Assembly: GCF_001949145.1 (NCBI RefSeq)
Contig: NW_019091440.1
Span: 296,643 to 333,579 of the forward strand
Direction of reading: 5' to 3'
Source of the DNA: Acanthaster planci
Taxonomy: Eukaryota; Echinodermata; Asteroidea; Valvatida; Acanthasteridae
Length of the DNA stretch: 36,937 nucleotides
In this document: in pieces, positions 1-11,690 of the stretch
Numbering within the stretch: position 1 is the stretch's first letter
Layout: each line of letters starts with the position of its first letter
Notes under the pieces: generated by a model
Told to the model about the DNA's origin: nothing
The model's input: only the letters and a program-made list of their open reading frames with translations
Database searches by the model: none
Translations under genes and position numbers: made by a program

Positions 1-1013
1 TGTTGGTAGGGACGCGCATGCAACGCATGTACATAGTCACTCATGAACCAGCCTAGTGAAGTTCCTACCAAAGGAGCCTCCATTTCGAGGAAAATCAGGC
101 TCTCTCCTGGTCCGGCTCAGGGCCCTTACTGGCACTATATACCAGCACTTGTAGACAATCCTTCGGGGGCAAACACTGAGTATACAGTGTTATAATACAC
201 GTCGGGCAGGGCAAAAATCCAAAATTAATGTACGTGTGTGGTTGTAAAATTCCTTGCAAAATTTGGGTGGCTAGGCTATTTTAATCTGTACCGTTCTTGC
301 ATGTGCACCATACAAAGCCCATGTGTTTCTTTGTAGTTCAGTGGGTTAGAGCACAGAAAATAAAGGTACACGTAGAAGACAACGACAGTCATATCTGGGC
401 AGCAGCACGGCATTAGTCTACAGAGATGTTAAACACCTTTCCACTGGCATACCAGTATAAGTTCTCATTTCCTTTGCCGGGTAACAAAATTTTGTCTATA
501 TTTAACTATGAAAGACTGCATGTGGTGCTGGTACCAAAGATACAAATTAAACCGGTTTGCAGACTGGTAGCTCGCTTCCAAATTCTTGAAATTACAAGCA
601 CATAGAGCTGGAAAGTATTAGCGACTTAGAATAGAGGTTGTGAATGGCGGCCAGTTGGAGATCTTTAACTGGCCGCCTTTGGTCCACAGGGATACACTTG
701 AGTACATTTACATGTAGACCTTTTGTGCCTCTCCTCCATAACAAAAGTAATTACTGGAAAGATAGCTGCTGTGCACAACCTCTCTATGTTTAAATCCCCA
801 GAGATTTTTTTTTTTTTTTTTTTTGAGCTTGTGGATCAACCTTAGTGACTGTGCTTGTTATTAGCAACTACTGCACAAGTTGGCAGATAGATACCCAATG
901 AGCGAGATTGATGCAAGTTGACGAACTGAAGAAATTTTGGAAAGAGTTGTGAATTCGTGTGACATTTTTTGTCTAATTGACTATATTTTTCCCCTTGCTG
1001 GCATTCCGTGTAG
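1..1013. other. 5' flank of FDPS, no gene recognised
   Basis: No coding exon is recognisable. The stretch should hold the promoter and any non-coding first exon of FDPS, because a pyrimidine-rich tract ending in TAG at 1011-1013 looks like a splice acceptor just before the start codon. It also contains a perfect 11-bp-arm hairpin (646-677) and an 18-nt T run near 807. I did not see a clear TATA box or sterol regulatory element. Confidence 0.5.
646..677. repeat. Perfect inverted repeat, 11-bp arms
   Basis: GGCGGCCAGTT (646-656) is followed by a 10-nt loop and the exact reverse complement AACTGGCCGCC (667-677). It lies about 340 bp upstream of the FDPS start codon. It could be a cruciform, a palindromic protein-binding site or a small transposon remnant. 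Confidence 0.75.
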
Positions 1014-1020
1014 CTTCACC

Positions 1021-4000
1021 ATGGCAGATTACAGCAAAGACGATGCCAACAGGTTTCACGACGTCTTCAAGGGGCTCCTCCGAGACATCACCGAAGACGA
1101 CGCCGCCAATCCCGAAATCCAAGATGCAGCACTCCGATTTGAGAAGGCAAGTTGGAAACTCGGTGGCACAGCGTGTCCCAGCTAAGTGATGCAAGCGAAT
1201 ACTGAGGACTTTTCTGGCTTGACGGCAGTTTCTATCTGATTGTAAATTTGCTTTTGGCAATCCAGAGATATGGCACTGTAAACACAAGCAATCCAAATTG
1301 ACTTTGTAATGCATGTACTTTTTAGAAAACGAGGGTTCTCTGTATTCCAAAAGGTAACGGCGCACGGTGCTGTAAGTATCTGTCAGTTGGTTTTCAGTGT
1401 CCCCTCTGTAAGAAAAAGATATGTGTGCACACCCATAATTTGCTCCCTGTCTCCGAGAAATTGCACCCCAGTTATGCCACGGGCTCTGATCAGACCTTTG
1501 TTGTAACATCAGTAGTCACCTCGCAGAGGAATGTGGGAAGTTTCCGAGAAAAAAAAGGCATATGCAGCGACAGCCTATGTCCAACACTTCGCCCGACTCT
1601 GGCTAGGATAGATGCACAGGTTTATTGCACCCGGCTGCAGCCGCCATCCATTGGCCTGCATGTTGCTTGTGGACAAGTCATAGCCACAGCCATAGCTGTC
1701 TGACGCAGCTGTAGTTAAGGCTCTGCAACATGCAGACACCATTAGCCAAGATCGAATGCAAATTACTCAAAAGCTCAACCTCTGGTTAATGGCTTCTCAC
1801 CAGTGCACTCAAGTGTGTATTTGCCTGCAACTGGGGACCCCCTATTGTTCCTCTTTTGTTTGTACTTTAACTTTTTTAGAAGACTACCCATATATTTTGT
1901 ACACAGTTGTCAATCCGGGACCCTCTGCCAATCGGGGACCTTATTGTCCTCTATTGTTCAGGGTCCCCAATTGAATGCAGAAACAAACTCACATACACAC
2001 TCTACAGCACCACTTAGATGACACTTGTCAAAGTATTTTACCATACCTGTTGTCACATATTGTCATTGTGTTTATGGTGTCTATCATGTCATACAGTCAC
2101 TTTTATGGCACTGGCTTCGTTTCAGCAATGGGACTGTGCCCCCAAGGCAGGCCTTGCTTCCAAGTTTTTGATCAGATGCATGTAATCCCGCCATCCTTCA
2201 TTCAGGTGACTTCGGTCAAACTCAAGTTAACTGTAGTCATCACTTGAACTTGCCTATTGAGAAATACTGGTCAATGAATAATTTTGTGTGGGTTCAAATG
2301 AAGAAGCTCCCTGATCAAGTTATTGCTATCTTTCCCACAGATGATGGATTATAACATCCCCCATGGCAAGCGCAACCGTGGGTTGACGACTGTGGCGTCC
2401 TTCAGATACCTCGCCAGTGCATCGCAGGCCACTGATGCCAATCTACACAAGGCTATGGTGTTGGGATGGTGCGTGGAGTGGGTACGTCTTAATTCAAGTC
2501 TCAAGTTTATTTAATGAACTACAACAAAGCATTCCTTTATCAATTTCCACCCTGTCATCTGTGACTGGTCTTGTTTGTGATCTTGTGTCTGGTCTCGTGA
2601 CTGGTCTTGCGTCGGATCTTGTGATGGTCTCGTGTCTGATCTTACGATGGACTTGTGTCTGATCATGTGACTGGTCTTGCATCTGATTTTGTGATGGTCT
2701 CGTGTCTGATCTTGCAATGGTCTTGTGTCTGATCATGTGACTGGTCTTGCGTTGGATCTTGTGATGGTCTCATGTCTAATCTTGCGATGGCCTTGTGACT
2801 AGTTTTGTGACTGGTCTTGCGTCTGGTCTTGTGGTGGTCTTGTGTCTGATCTTGTGATGGTCATGTGTCCGATCTTGCGATGGCCTTGTGACTAGTCTTG
2901 TGATGGTCTTGTATCTGATCTTGTGACTGGTCTTTTGTCTGATCTTGTGATTGATGGTCTTGTCCACAGCACTGATTAGGAATATATTAACTGGAGGGAC
3001 TAGGAGTTACTTTGAGAAATGGGCACTGCCTAGTCAGCCAAAATCTACCATATAGTTCTGCTGTACTCCCAAGCCGCCATTAGTTTACAAAGAGCATGTG
3101 ATTTAAATACACTTTGAGCCCCCACAAACCGAACATCCAAAACTCAATGGGTGACTGCCGTCGCAATGTTTTTCACAGATTTATTGCAATAATGTCCTTG
3201 TTTCCTTTCATTTCTCACTCTCTGCTTTACCAGCTCCAAGCTTACTTCCTCATCGCTGATGACATCATGGACCAATCCAAAACGAGAAGAGGTCGGCCCT
3301 GCTGGTTCCGCAAAGTAAGGTCGCAATCCAACCTATTTATCTTTGACCAGTACAGTAAGATATGCAACTAGGGAAGCGTTACATTTTCTTTGCTTTATGT
3401 GATCACTCACATTTTGCAGCTCCGGTGTTAGAAAAACTCCACTTTCCCCTTTTTTGTGTTAAATATTTTTTGTAGGCTGATGTGGGATTGGATGCAATCA
3501 ACGATTCCTTCTTCGTTGAAGCCGGTATCTACAAGCTGCTGAAGAAGCATATAGGAAATGAACCATACTACGTTAGCGTGTTGGAACTTTTCCACGAGGT
3601 GATGAGTAGTTAATGTAAAAGTTTTATTTACAATGTATTTCTATCTGCTCGTCCAACGGTGAATTTAATGCAGATTACAGGATGAAGTGACAATTAAGAG
3701 GACAATGAAGAAATGTTTAGTTTTAGAGGTTGGAGGAAAACCCTGGATACCTATTCCAGGGAAAACCCACGGCATCAGTCACGGACTGAAAACCCCAGCC
3801 ACATGCTAACCTAGGCGGGATTTGAACCTGGAACGCAGAGGTGGAAGGCGAGGAAAGAGCCACTACACCAACCTGACTCCCCTGATTTGTACTAGATCAT
3901 CCCCTCACTTCACAGATCGCATTATAATTTGAATTTGATCCCCAGGACTCAGTTCTGTGGACACTTCCTAAGTCCCAAAAAATAGCTTAGTATATTCCAG

Positions 4001-7000
4001 TGTTAATAAGTAAAAAATCTAATGAGAACTGACTGCAGGCGCTATGCGTTGCTTGTCAGTTTGGTTGGCGACCTGGGTTTAGTATTCAGCAAATATTTCC
4101 TCCACTATGCAGAATTCTGTCCTAAGCTGTTCCTTCGATCTGCGCAGTAGCTGTCAACATATATACATGTAGCAAGAGAAACAATGCAAACAGGCTCAAG
4201 TGCTTTCACTGTCAATTTTGCTTGTGTTTTGTCCCCTGGATGGTGTTGGCCACACTTTCCAGCATTTCAGAGGTTACAGGTTCACGTACCATTCTATCCA
4301 CTTTTCCATGCGTGATTGTTGTTGATTTATATGAATTCTTGCAATCTGCAGGTTCAGTTCTCACCCAATTCTAGTCACTTTCTGTGTGTAGTTGTTTTGA
4401 TTCTTAAGTTCCAGCAATCTAGAGGTTACAGGTTCACATCCCATTCTGGTCAGGTTTTCATGTGTGCAGTAATCATTGATTCTCAAATTCCAGCAAATCG
4501 GTGGTTAACGGTTCACACCCACCATAGTACCTTGCATGCATTGTAGTTGGTAATGTGGGAACTGCACAAGTTATTTTCTGTGTTATTTTGTTTCCGTCTT
4601 CCAGACAACCTACCAGACCGTGGTCGGGCAGTCCCTGGATCTCATCACATCCCCGGAGGGAAACAAAGACCTGAACAGGTTTACCCAGCAAAGGTAGGCG
4701 ATACGAACAATCCTGACGTTGTTCTCAGGGTGGGAGAGATAAAGGGGCCATCAGGGGATATCATCATACACGGGACAGCCAGACGGTTTTTCCCACACGA
4801 TGGGATACATTTGGGGCAGGGGTGGAGTGAGTAAGAAGGGGGAGGGGCTGCCAACCAAGGAAGATGGGACGAGAAATTTGTGTACAGTGAGATTAGCATG
4901 TGGCTTGCTTTTCCTGAGATCAGCTGATTTCCTCCTGGTTTTTCAGTTCTTGTGCGCGTCCTTTAAGTTGGAAAGCATTTTGGAAGATCTTATGTTGGTC
5001 AGGGTTTAAGATATGATTTGAAGGTTTGAATGAATATAGGCTCGATCGCCACATTTTGGACTCCAACAGCTGGAGTTGGGAAAAGACAAAGTGCCTTTCT
5101 CTCAGAAGTCGGTCCTCTCCCTCATCTCAGGCAAGTGGCACATACAGCCAGTATGCTAAAGTGTCGAGTGATAAATCTGTTGTTTCTATTTATAGGTATG
5201 ATGCAATTGTTAAATGGAAGACAGCTTTCTACTCGTTCTACTTGCCTGTAGCCTTAGCTATGTACATGGTAAGTTTGTAGTGGGGTGAAATTAAGCGATT
5301 ACTTGGAAAAAATTTGTAGGCACGGTTTGGGAGTTTCTTGCATCAGTCAATTGAAGCGTTTTGCCTCAAGTACAAGTATGGAAAAAAGTCCTTGAGAACA
5401 AGTAGNNNNNNNNNNNNNNNNNNNNNNNNNNNNNNNNNNNNNNNNNNNNNNNNNNNNNNNNNNNNNNNNNNNNNNNNNNNNNNNNNNNNNNNNNNNNNNN
5501 NNNNNNNNNNNNNNNNNNNNNNNNNNNNNNNNNNNNNNNNNNNNNNNNNNNNNNNNNNNNNNNNNNNNNNNNNNNNNNNNNNNNNNNNNNNNNNNNNNNN
5601 NNNNNNNNNNNNNNNNNNNNNNNNNNNNNNNNNNNNNNNNNNNNNNNNNNNNNNNNNNNNNNNNNNNNNNNNNNNNNNNNNNNNNNNNNNNNNNNNNNNN
5701 NNNNNNNNNNNNNNNNNNNNNNNNNNNNNNNNNNNNNNNNNNNNNNNNNNNNNNNNNNNNNNNNNNNNNNNNNNTTGAGTGTAAATATGAGTATGAGTAC
5801 CATACAGTACTTGAGTACATCCACCACCACTCAGTAGTTGGAATCAAGTGCATAATTATGACTTGTTCAAATTAAAGCAAGGTCCATGAAGAGTCAATGT
5901 GGCTCGGTCATCAGGCCACTTTATATCTCTATTTGTCCTGGATGGGATTCTAGTCTGTCACATGTTACTCCCAAGCTAATGCCGGTACCTATCTGCACCC
6001 CCTGGGTAGAAAGAGGCGAGTTGGGATAAAGTGGCTTGCCCAAGGACACCGAATATGGGCAGCAGGTGGATTAGCCTCCTCCACCCTCTGATCGTGAGAC
6101 ACCACCCTACCACTAGCAAGTGGACTTGCGTTAAAAATGTCTAGGAAAGTATAGAGACATCTTTCTTTGTCTTGTCTTCCCCGTCTGCTCGGTACAGGTG
6201 GGCATAACGGACGCACAGTCTCACAGGGACGCCAAGACTATCCTGCTACAGATGGGCCATTTCTTCCAAATCCAGGTAATCTTGCATCCAGCTTGGTTTT
6301 CCGGCACCACTGCCACTCAGTGGCCAGTACGTGTCGTTACACAGTTCCACAAGCGTGATCATATGTGTATAACTTTTTTGTCTCAAAGATGCCACTTGTA
6401 AAAAACAGCAATGGATCAAATTTCTTTTTGTCAACCAATAGGCCTTTGTGATTCCCGCAGATGTGGATCGCGATCAGTGATCCAACGATGATTCACTGAC
6501 ACCAGAACCCACGTAATGGACGGAGCAAACCAGGGTTGGGGTCACTGATCCAGATCGACATCCGAATGAAACAATTGTGGCCACTTTCATTTTTAGTTCT
6601 CAGTTAGCTGAACAACTGATTTCTGCATAAGTTGAAATCGTTGTTTTGCAGGTTGGCTGGATGGCTTGCCCATGGTTGTGTTTTGAGCATAGAAATAAAG
6701 ACAGTCTTTTTAACATACGTGTACCTACCAACAATTTCAACAAAAATGGAATGATGGAAATTTGTCATATTTTTCGTCCATGCCAGGACGACTTCCTTGA
6801 TTGCTATGGCAACCCAGAGGTTATAGGGAAGATAGGAACGGATATCGAAGAGAACAAATGCAGCTGGTTGGTGGTCCAGGCTCTCAAAGTGGCCACTGCT
6901 GAGCAGCGAGAGCTCCTGGAGGTGAGAGGTTTTCCCCAATCCCCCTTGGCAAAACCACAAAGAAGAATTTCTTTTCTTTTCATTCCGCCAAAGAAAAGGC

Positions 7001-8333
7001 CATCTTTTATCCTGATTTGCCCAGTATTAAGGCATTTGTGAGCTTGTAGAATTTGTTCATGTGATCAAGATTTTTTTGCCCAAAAATACAGGGACAATTG
7101 GAGGTTTAATTAGTTAGGGTGAACTTCTTTGCTTTTGGCATAGGTAAATAAAAAAAAGGGAAGGATTCAAATGATGGTAGCCATTTTAGTGACTCATGGC
7201 TTGTCAGCTGTTGAAAAACCTGAGACGTTAGTAATTCATTGTCGTCGTTGACAACCTTACTCCTGGATGCTTGGTAGAATTCTCTTCATCCCCCAATCTG
7301 ATCTCAGCCCTCCACCCCCCACCCCAAATAGACATCTGTACCGATAACACCACAGTTTGTTGACGTGTTCATTTTGCTGTGATGCTCAGTGGACGCCCGG
7401 GCCTGGCACCATAGGAAACTGCACCCCTGAACAAAGCGTATGTAACGTCATGCAGAACAGCGTGATTGAAAGTTCATGCTGTGAATGGGAATGAGATACA
7501 CTGCGAAAGGAATCTGCGTTCACATGACACATTTTGCATTTTGCGGACTCCTTTTCCCCCTTGCTATTCATTGCAAATCGAATGTGAAAAGGGCAAAGAA
7601 TCGCAAAACTCTGCAAAATTTTTGTGAACACGGCGTGAAACCCTTGCAGGGAGACACGACCATTCATTATGCTATAAGTGGTTGATGTTCATGAGCCAAT
7701 AGCCAAATGTGCTACATTTGGCTATTCAGCCAATAAGAAAATTCACTACACACTAAGGGCACTCCAATTGGATAATCAAAGCTTCTAATCTCAATAGATA
7801 GAATTCTTTAATAGAAATTTAATTGAAATTTAATACTGTGAATGGCAACGGGAAAGTTTGTGGAAGGACTTTGTATCCACAGTCACATTTGCATTTTACA
7901 TGGTGTGAAAACGCTTTTCCACTTCTGCTAAAAAGGTCTGAACATGTTTTCCCACTGAACAAAATGGTTTTCACATTATGGCGAAATGAAAATGAATTCT
8001 CTGGGAAGGGAAAAGTGTGACAGGAATTTCCCGTTTCCAGGTTGACTTTTACTTGCAATGTCTTGTACACCCTCTAGGATAAATTGAAGGATTGAATCTC
8101 AGTGATGGCCAATTTCCTTTTTTTCCTTTCAGGAAAATTACGGAATCGACAACACGGCCAAGGTTGCCATGGTGAAGAAGCTGTACAAGGACCTGGACTT
8201 GGAGACGCTCTACCACAATTACGAGGAAAGCAGCTTCGAGGAGCTGATGGCGCTGATCGACAAGCACAGCGGCAGCCTGCCCAAGGAGATGTTCGTGGCC
8301 TACGCTCGCAAGATATTCAAGCGGGAGAAATAA
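1021..8333 (+). CDS. FDPS: Farnesyl diphosphate synthase, 9 coding exons, 348 aa
   Basis: This enzyme condenses IPP with DMAPP and then with GPP to make farnesyl diphosphate, the branch point to sterols, dolichol, ubiquinone and prenylated proteins. Coding exons are 1021-1146, 2341-2481, 3234-3314, 3476-3598, 4605-4693, 5196-5268, 6198-6275, 6787-6921 and 8133-8333 (stop TAA). All join in frame to 348 aa, close to the roughly 353-aa short human form. The first Asp-rich motif DDIMD is at residues 98-102, with Tyr93-Phe94 five and four residues before it as in FPP-length enzymes, followed by TRRG. The second Asp-rich motif DDFLD is at 238-242, followed by KIGTDI and NKCSWLV. GKRNRG (about 51-56) matches the IPP-binding region, and the C-terminus KIFKREK is basic as usual. 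Intron 1 is GC-AG. The ATG at 1021 has a good context (CACCATGG). An in-frame ATG at 937 would add 28 residues, but an apparent acceptor at 1011-1013 separates it. Intron 6 holds an assembly gap, yet no exon is missing. Confidence 0.97.
1147..2340 (+). other. FDPS intron 1, GC-AG type
   Basis: The donor reads AAG|GCAAGT, the usual consensus of GC-AG introns, and the acceptor is TTTCCCACAG. This junction joins residues ALRFEK to MMDYN, aligning without a gap to the vertebrate FDPS sequence. The nearest GT, 4 nt downstream, would break the frame. Nothing else was recognised inside. Confidence 0.88.
2514..2965 (+). repeat. Expanded GGTCTTG-type degenerate tandem repeat
   Basis: After a short core (CTACAACAAAGCATTCC) come about 400 bp of degenerate units of about 10-12 nt such as ACTGGTCTTGTG and TGATGGTCTCGTG. 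It lies in FDPS intron 2. The core and the unit recur at 20451-20635, on the reverse strand at 31440-31572, and in part at 36860-36937, so this is an expanded arm of a dispersed element. The repetitive reverse-strand reading frames here are artefacts. Confidence 0.85.
3705..3882 (-). mobile_element. tRNA-derived SINE in FDPS intron 4
   Basis: On the minus strand the head reads TGGTGTAGTGG (A box, 3860-3870) and, 31 nt later, GGTTCAAATCC (B box, 3818-3828). This is the spacing of an RNA polymerase III internal promoter. A tRNA-unrelated body follows, ending near AACCTCTAAAAC. Both boxes are near consensus, so the copy is fairly young. Exact ends are uncertain. Confidence 0.8.
4259..4530 (+). 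repeat. About 79-bp tandem repeat, about 3.4 copies
   Basis: Units begin near 4259, 4338, 4411 and 4490 with CCAGCAATCTAGAGGTTACA or close variants and continue to GGTTCACATCC and CATTCTGGTCA. The GGTTCACATCC part resembles a pol III B box, so the array may derive from a tandemly amplified SINE fragment. It lies in FDPS intron 4, about 75 bp before exon 5. Confidence 0.8.
5406..5774. other. Assembly gap (369 N)
   Basis: The run of N lies in FDPS intron 6. Reading frames crossing it are meaningless. FDPS exons 6 and 7 join in frame across it, so no FDPS coding exon need be missing. Confidence 0.99.
5880..6125 (-). mobile_element. MIR/CORE-like SINE copy 1 (degenerate)
   Basis: On the minus strand it contains CCTTGGGCAAGCCACTTTA followed by a segment reading CTACCCAGGGGGTGCAGAT. 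The same order occurs at 29962-30170. The CCTTGGGCAAGTCACTT-type module is the conserved part of MIR/CORE SINEs. The tRNA-like head (GGTGGTGTCTCACGATC side) is decayed. It lies in FDPS intron 6, ending about 70 bp before exon 7. Confidence 0.6.
7470..8015. repeat. Pair of diverged related sequences in FDPS intron 8
   Basis: Two stretches, about 7470-7640 and about 7836-8010, share the layout CTGTGAATGG, AACGGGAAA-like, GAAGGA, CACATTTTGCATTTT-like, then GTGAAAA-rich sequence. They look like diverged copies of one repeat placed in tandem, with a 13-bp-arm hairpin (7698-7726) between them. The family is unknown. Confidence 0.45.
7698..7726. repeat. Perfect hairpin, 13-bp arms, 3-nt loop
   Basis: AATAGCCAAATGT is followed by GCT and the exact reverse complement ACATTTGGCTATT. 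CCAAT sequences flank both sides. It is intronic (FDPS intron 8) and probably a transposon end or a palindromic binding site. Confidence 0.8.
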
Positions 8334-9028
8334 CTCATCACACTGGACGTCGAGAGGGGTGGAGCCACCAGCAATATGGGGGGAATGGGTGTCGCTGGGG
8401 GGGGCATGAGGGTGCTTGCGGGGGGGTTAAAGGAGACAGGAGAAAGAAGAAAGGGCATGAAAATTACCAGTTTATTTGAAAATCCTTGGAACTGATCCCT
8501 TCTACCACTGGTAATGGTTTGCCAGTTTGCTAATGATGAGTGCTTTCCCAACCCCCCTCCAAAACTTCCTGATGACACCCATGGTGTGGGGGGGGGCATT
8601 AATTCCAGATACCAGAAGCTATTTTGGGAATATGCAACTCATTGTGTCAGCGCTAAAAGGTCCATCCTGAAAAAATGGCCTTATTTCAGGTGCGTACCAA
8701 AAAATACTGCTTGAAAAATTAAATCTGGCAAAAAGATTGGGGGAAATTTAAGTAGTTTGGGCCCCCCCCCAAAAAAGTTTCATGAACAAAATAGCCTGGA
8801 ACATAGCTTGTTTCATTAAGACATCTGCCGTGCTCGGAATGAGGCCAGAGAGACTTTATAAGACTCTCAGGAGGACCGTTGAGCCATCAAATTGTTCCCT
8901 ACGTCAGGGCACTTATTTCAAAGGAGAAAATGCATCCCCTGGAGTTTGCATTATATTTCAGGGTGGGCCCAAACCAGAACTGAAATTAGCTTGTGTGGTC
9001 TTATGTTGCGTCATTTGCTGCTAAGCAC

Positions 9029-9034
9029 AATAAA
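9029..9034 (+). terminator. Candidate FDPS polyadenylation signal
   Basis: AATAAA lies about 700 bp after the FDPS stop codon, and it is the first canonical hexamer I found there. Further hexamers follow at 9575 and 9598. Without transcripts the choice among them is open. Confidence 0.35.
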
Positions 9035-11449
9035 TAATGGCTTAGCAGAGACCGGTTACCAACTGAAATGATATGTGTTGTATACCACCTGTGACTGCTA
9101 ATTCGTGGACTTTGGCTGAGGGCATCAATTTGTTTAGCAGTAGTCATTGTGTGGAAAGTGCATGGTGATGAGGAATTATTTATTGGTTTGGCTGGAGAGA
9201 TGCACATGCACTGCCAGCACAAGGAGGGTAGACTAGGGGCCACTGGCCCCTCCAACTTCTTAGATGGGGGCGGCGGGCCCCCACTCTTTTGCAGGTCCTA
9301 TAACAGGGAGGGGCTTGGCCTATTGATGGCTGATACCTGATGGTCTCACACAAAACGCCCCCCCTCCTGGAAAATTGCTCAGCGTCAGTTGTGTACATAA
9401 ATCTAACCCTGGGCTGAACAAAGAACTATTCTAGAACAAAGCATGGCAAGGCAAGATGTGTCTAGCCCAGTTTGGTAATCGAGTATTGTTTGAGCAATTA
9501 AGTTGTCCTGTCAAATATTGAATTGGGCAGGTGTTCTAGAGAATAATGGACATTTCGTAGTAAATGCACAAACAAATAAAGATTAATAATCAACACCAAT
9601 AAAAATAAATTGAAGACCTCGGACACTCCCAGTTTGGTAGAAATTTCTGTTTCAAGGAGAAAGGTATTTGAAAAGTATCAGCCAAGTACTTTTCATGTAC
9701 TTTTGTCATAAAATCTTTGTTTTTATCAAACAGCCAGAGTGCTCAAAATTTCGGTCAGTTCAAGTTTGCTGTATCTCCTGAAGATGGATAGAGAATACTA
9801 CCCACAATGTTGAGAACGCTGACACAGCGCCACTGCGAACTTTTTTAATCACGTTTCTACGTCCACCATGCAAACCTTCAAAATAAGACTAAAGTATTTT
9901 TTACCAGAAGTCGTCATTAACTCTTCAACTTTTTTTTTTAAGTTGGTCCCAGTATGTATAAACTTCTACCCTGGTTGTCAATTTGTAATGAGGCTTTCAT
10001 AATCATGCAAAAATAAACTAATTTTTCAAATCACCAATTTGACTGGATTTCATCTTTATCAAATAAATGGCTCAGTGACAAGCCCTATGTGTTTTCTGCA
10101 GTCCGTCTTTGGTACATGGTTTTTTCATGTTCGAGTAAATAGAATGGGTCATACGGGGGTACAGATTCATTTTTGGTGGTCGGACATAACCAGGACGATT
10201 ACCTACTTCAAATCCAATCCAACGACCTTTCCATGTAAAAATTTATTACTATTGTTGCTCGATGATAATTTTTATCAAGGTGGAAGTAGCGTTTTGAAAA
10301 ACACCTGAAGTTTTAGTACGGCGCTCCGCACTGGTCTTTTTTTTTTAATCGGTGGCTGTTAATCTTCAACTGTATTCCAGCTTCGGGCATGATCTGACTA
10401 ATTCAAAATTCAAGATTTATTTCATTTTCTACGGCATAATAATCACACACGATAATAAAACTTTTAATAAATACATAAATATGATTGAATGATACGACCA
10501 CACACTTTAGAAAGGATGCTTTAGAGGGGTACCCAATGAAAACAATGCTTGTATTTGGGCCCCGTTTGTAGCATAAGCATTACTTATTAAATTACAAACA
10601 CTCGCACAAAATACACAAAGACAGACAAAACAAGTTATTACAAAGTTGTTGGCTGGGAAACAGAGGAATTAATTCAATTTGACAATTTTCAGCCAAACTC
10701 TCGATCTCGGAATTCTTTGCTCTTCAAAAATCCTTTTTTATAGCTCCATGTTCAAACCCACCCCTAAACGCTGCAAAAGCCACAAAAGTTATACTAAAAA
10801 TAACTTCTTCAGTTATCGCAGAACATTTCTGCAGATCGCTTGATCAGCCGTTGCCGGGAATTTCTTGGAACCCTAAGCTCAATTCCCGAAAAAAAATCCA
10901 CGCAAAGACTTCTAAACTTTTGGTCATTGTTATAAACGCCAACATAACATTTATAAAGTTAAGTGTTGTTTGCAAAATGTCTCAAGCGCCCTCAGTGTCC
11001 ATGCAGGGAAAATGGGCCACTGTCATGGCGGACTCCGAAGAATGAAATTTTGTTTCCCTGGCTGAAAAGAGTGGTAGGTATTCCGGCCATTATTTGCCAT
11101 ATCTCACGTCTCTCTCATCACATATTTCATGTATTTGTGACACTCAATAATCGTTTATTCATTCAAAGTTAAATAAATGGAGAAAAACTGCAGAAATAGG
11201 GTTGTAAATTTGACTATTTAATTCGAAGTAGACCCGTATTTTTCTCTTCGCTGTTCTCCGTTGATCTTTTTTCCGTGGACATGCAAATAAAGGCCATGTC
11301 AGAAAAACCGATGTTTCTAGTTCTGAATTTTTGATGGGAAACAAAGAGATATTGTTTACAGTTTTAATCGTTTGTCAGTGTAGTTGCTTTGACAGTCACA
11401 CTGACTTATCTGCATCGTAATGATGAAAATCTGGGGTGCTTTTAGGGGG

Positions 11450-11690
11450 GAATTGGATGTGGCACTGTTCGTGGTACTGGTGGTAGGCATATCGCACACG
11501 TTTACGACTGCAAAACAGTCTCGGTCGTGCCACGGTCATGACGGTCGTTTGAGTGCCGTGCTTGTTCAAGTTGTTGCACTGTGCCCAGCCCGCTGCCGAG
11601 GCCTGCGTTGGCCCGGTGATGAAAAAGGATGGGGAAGAGTTCCGGTTTCTGTCAGTGTCCATATACGGACGCCACTTGACACCCTGTGCA
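11450..11690. promoter_or_regulatory. CpG-richer block, possible promoter or first exon of the zinc-finger gene
   Basis: About 15 or more CpG dinucleotides fall in roughly 240 bp, against a CpG-poor AT-rich background. It lies 1.3 kb upstream of the zinc-finger gene's first coding exon, which itself appears to have a splice acceptor at 12898-12900. It may therefore contain a transcription start and an untranslated exon. No core promoter motif was identified. Confidence 0.3.

Noticed and set aside
937-1020. In-frame N-terminal extension of FDPS (possible targeting sequence)
   Set aside because: An acceptor-like tract ending at 1013 lies between it and the FDPS ATG, and the composition looks intronic. 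Not excluded without cDNA.
2494-2967. Repetitive Arg/Asp/Gln/Thr reading frames on the minus strand
   Set aside because: Translation of a degenerate tandem repeat in FDPS intron 2; no start context or splice support.
5338-5853. Long frames crossing the first run of N
   Set aside because: Open only because N codons cannot be stops.
11026-11045. ATGGCGGACTCCGAAGAATG as a gene start
   Set aside because: The frame stops after six codons and there is no GT donor before the stop.
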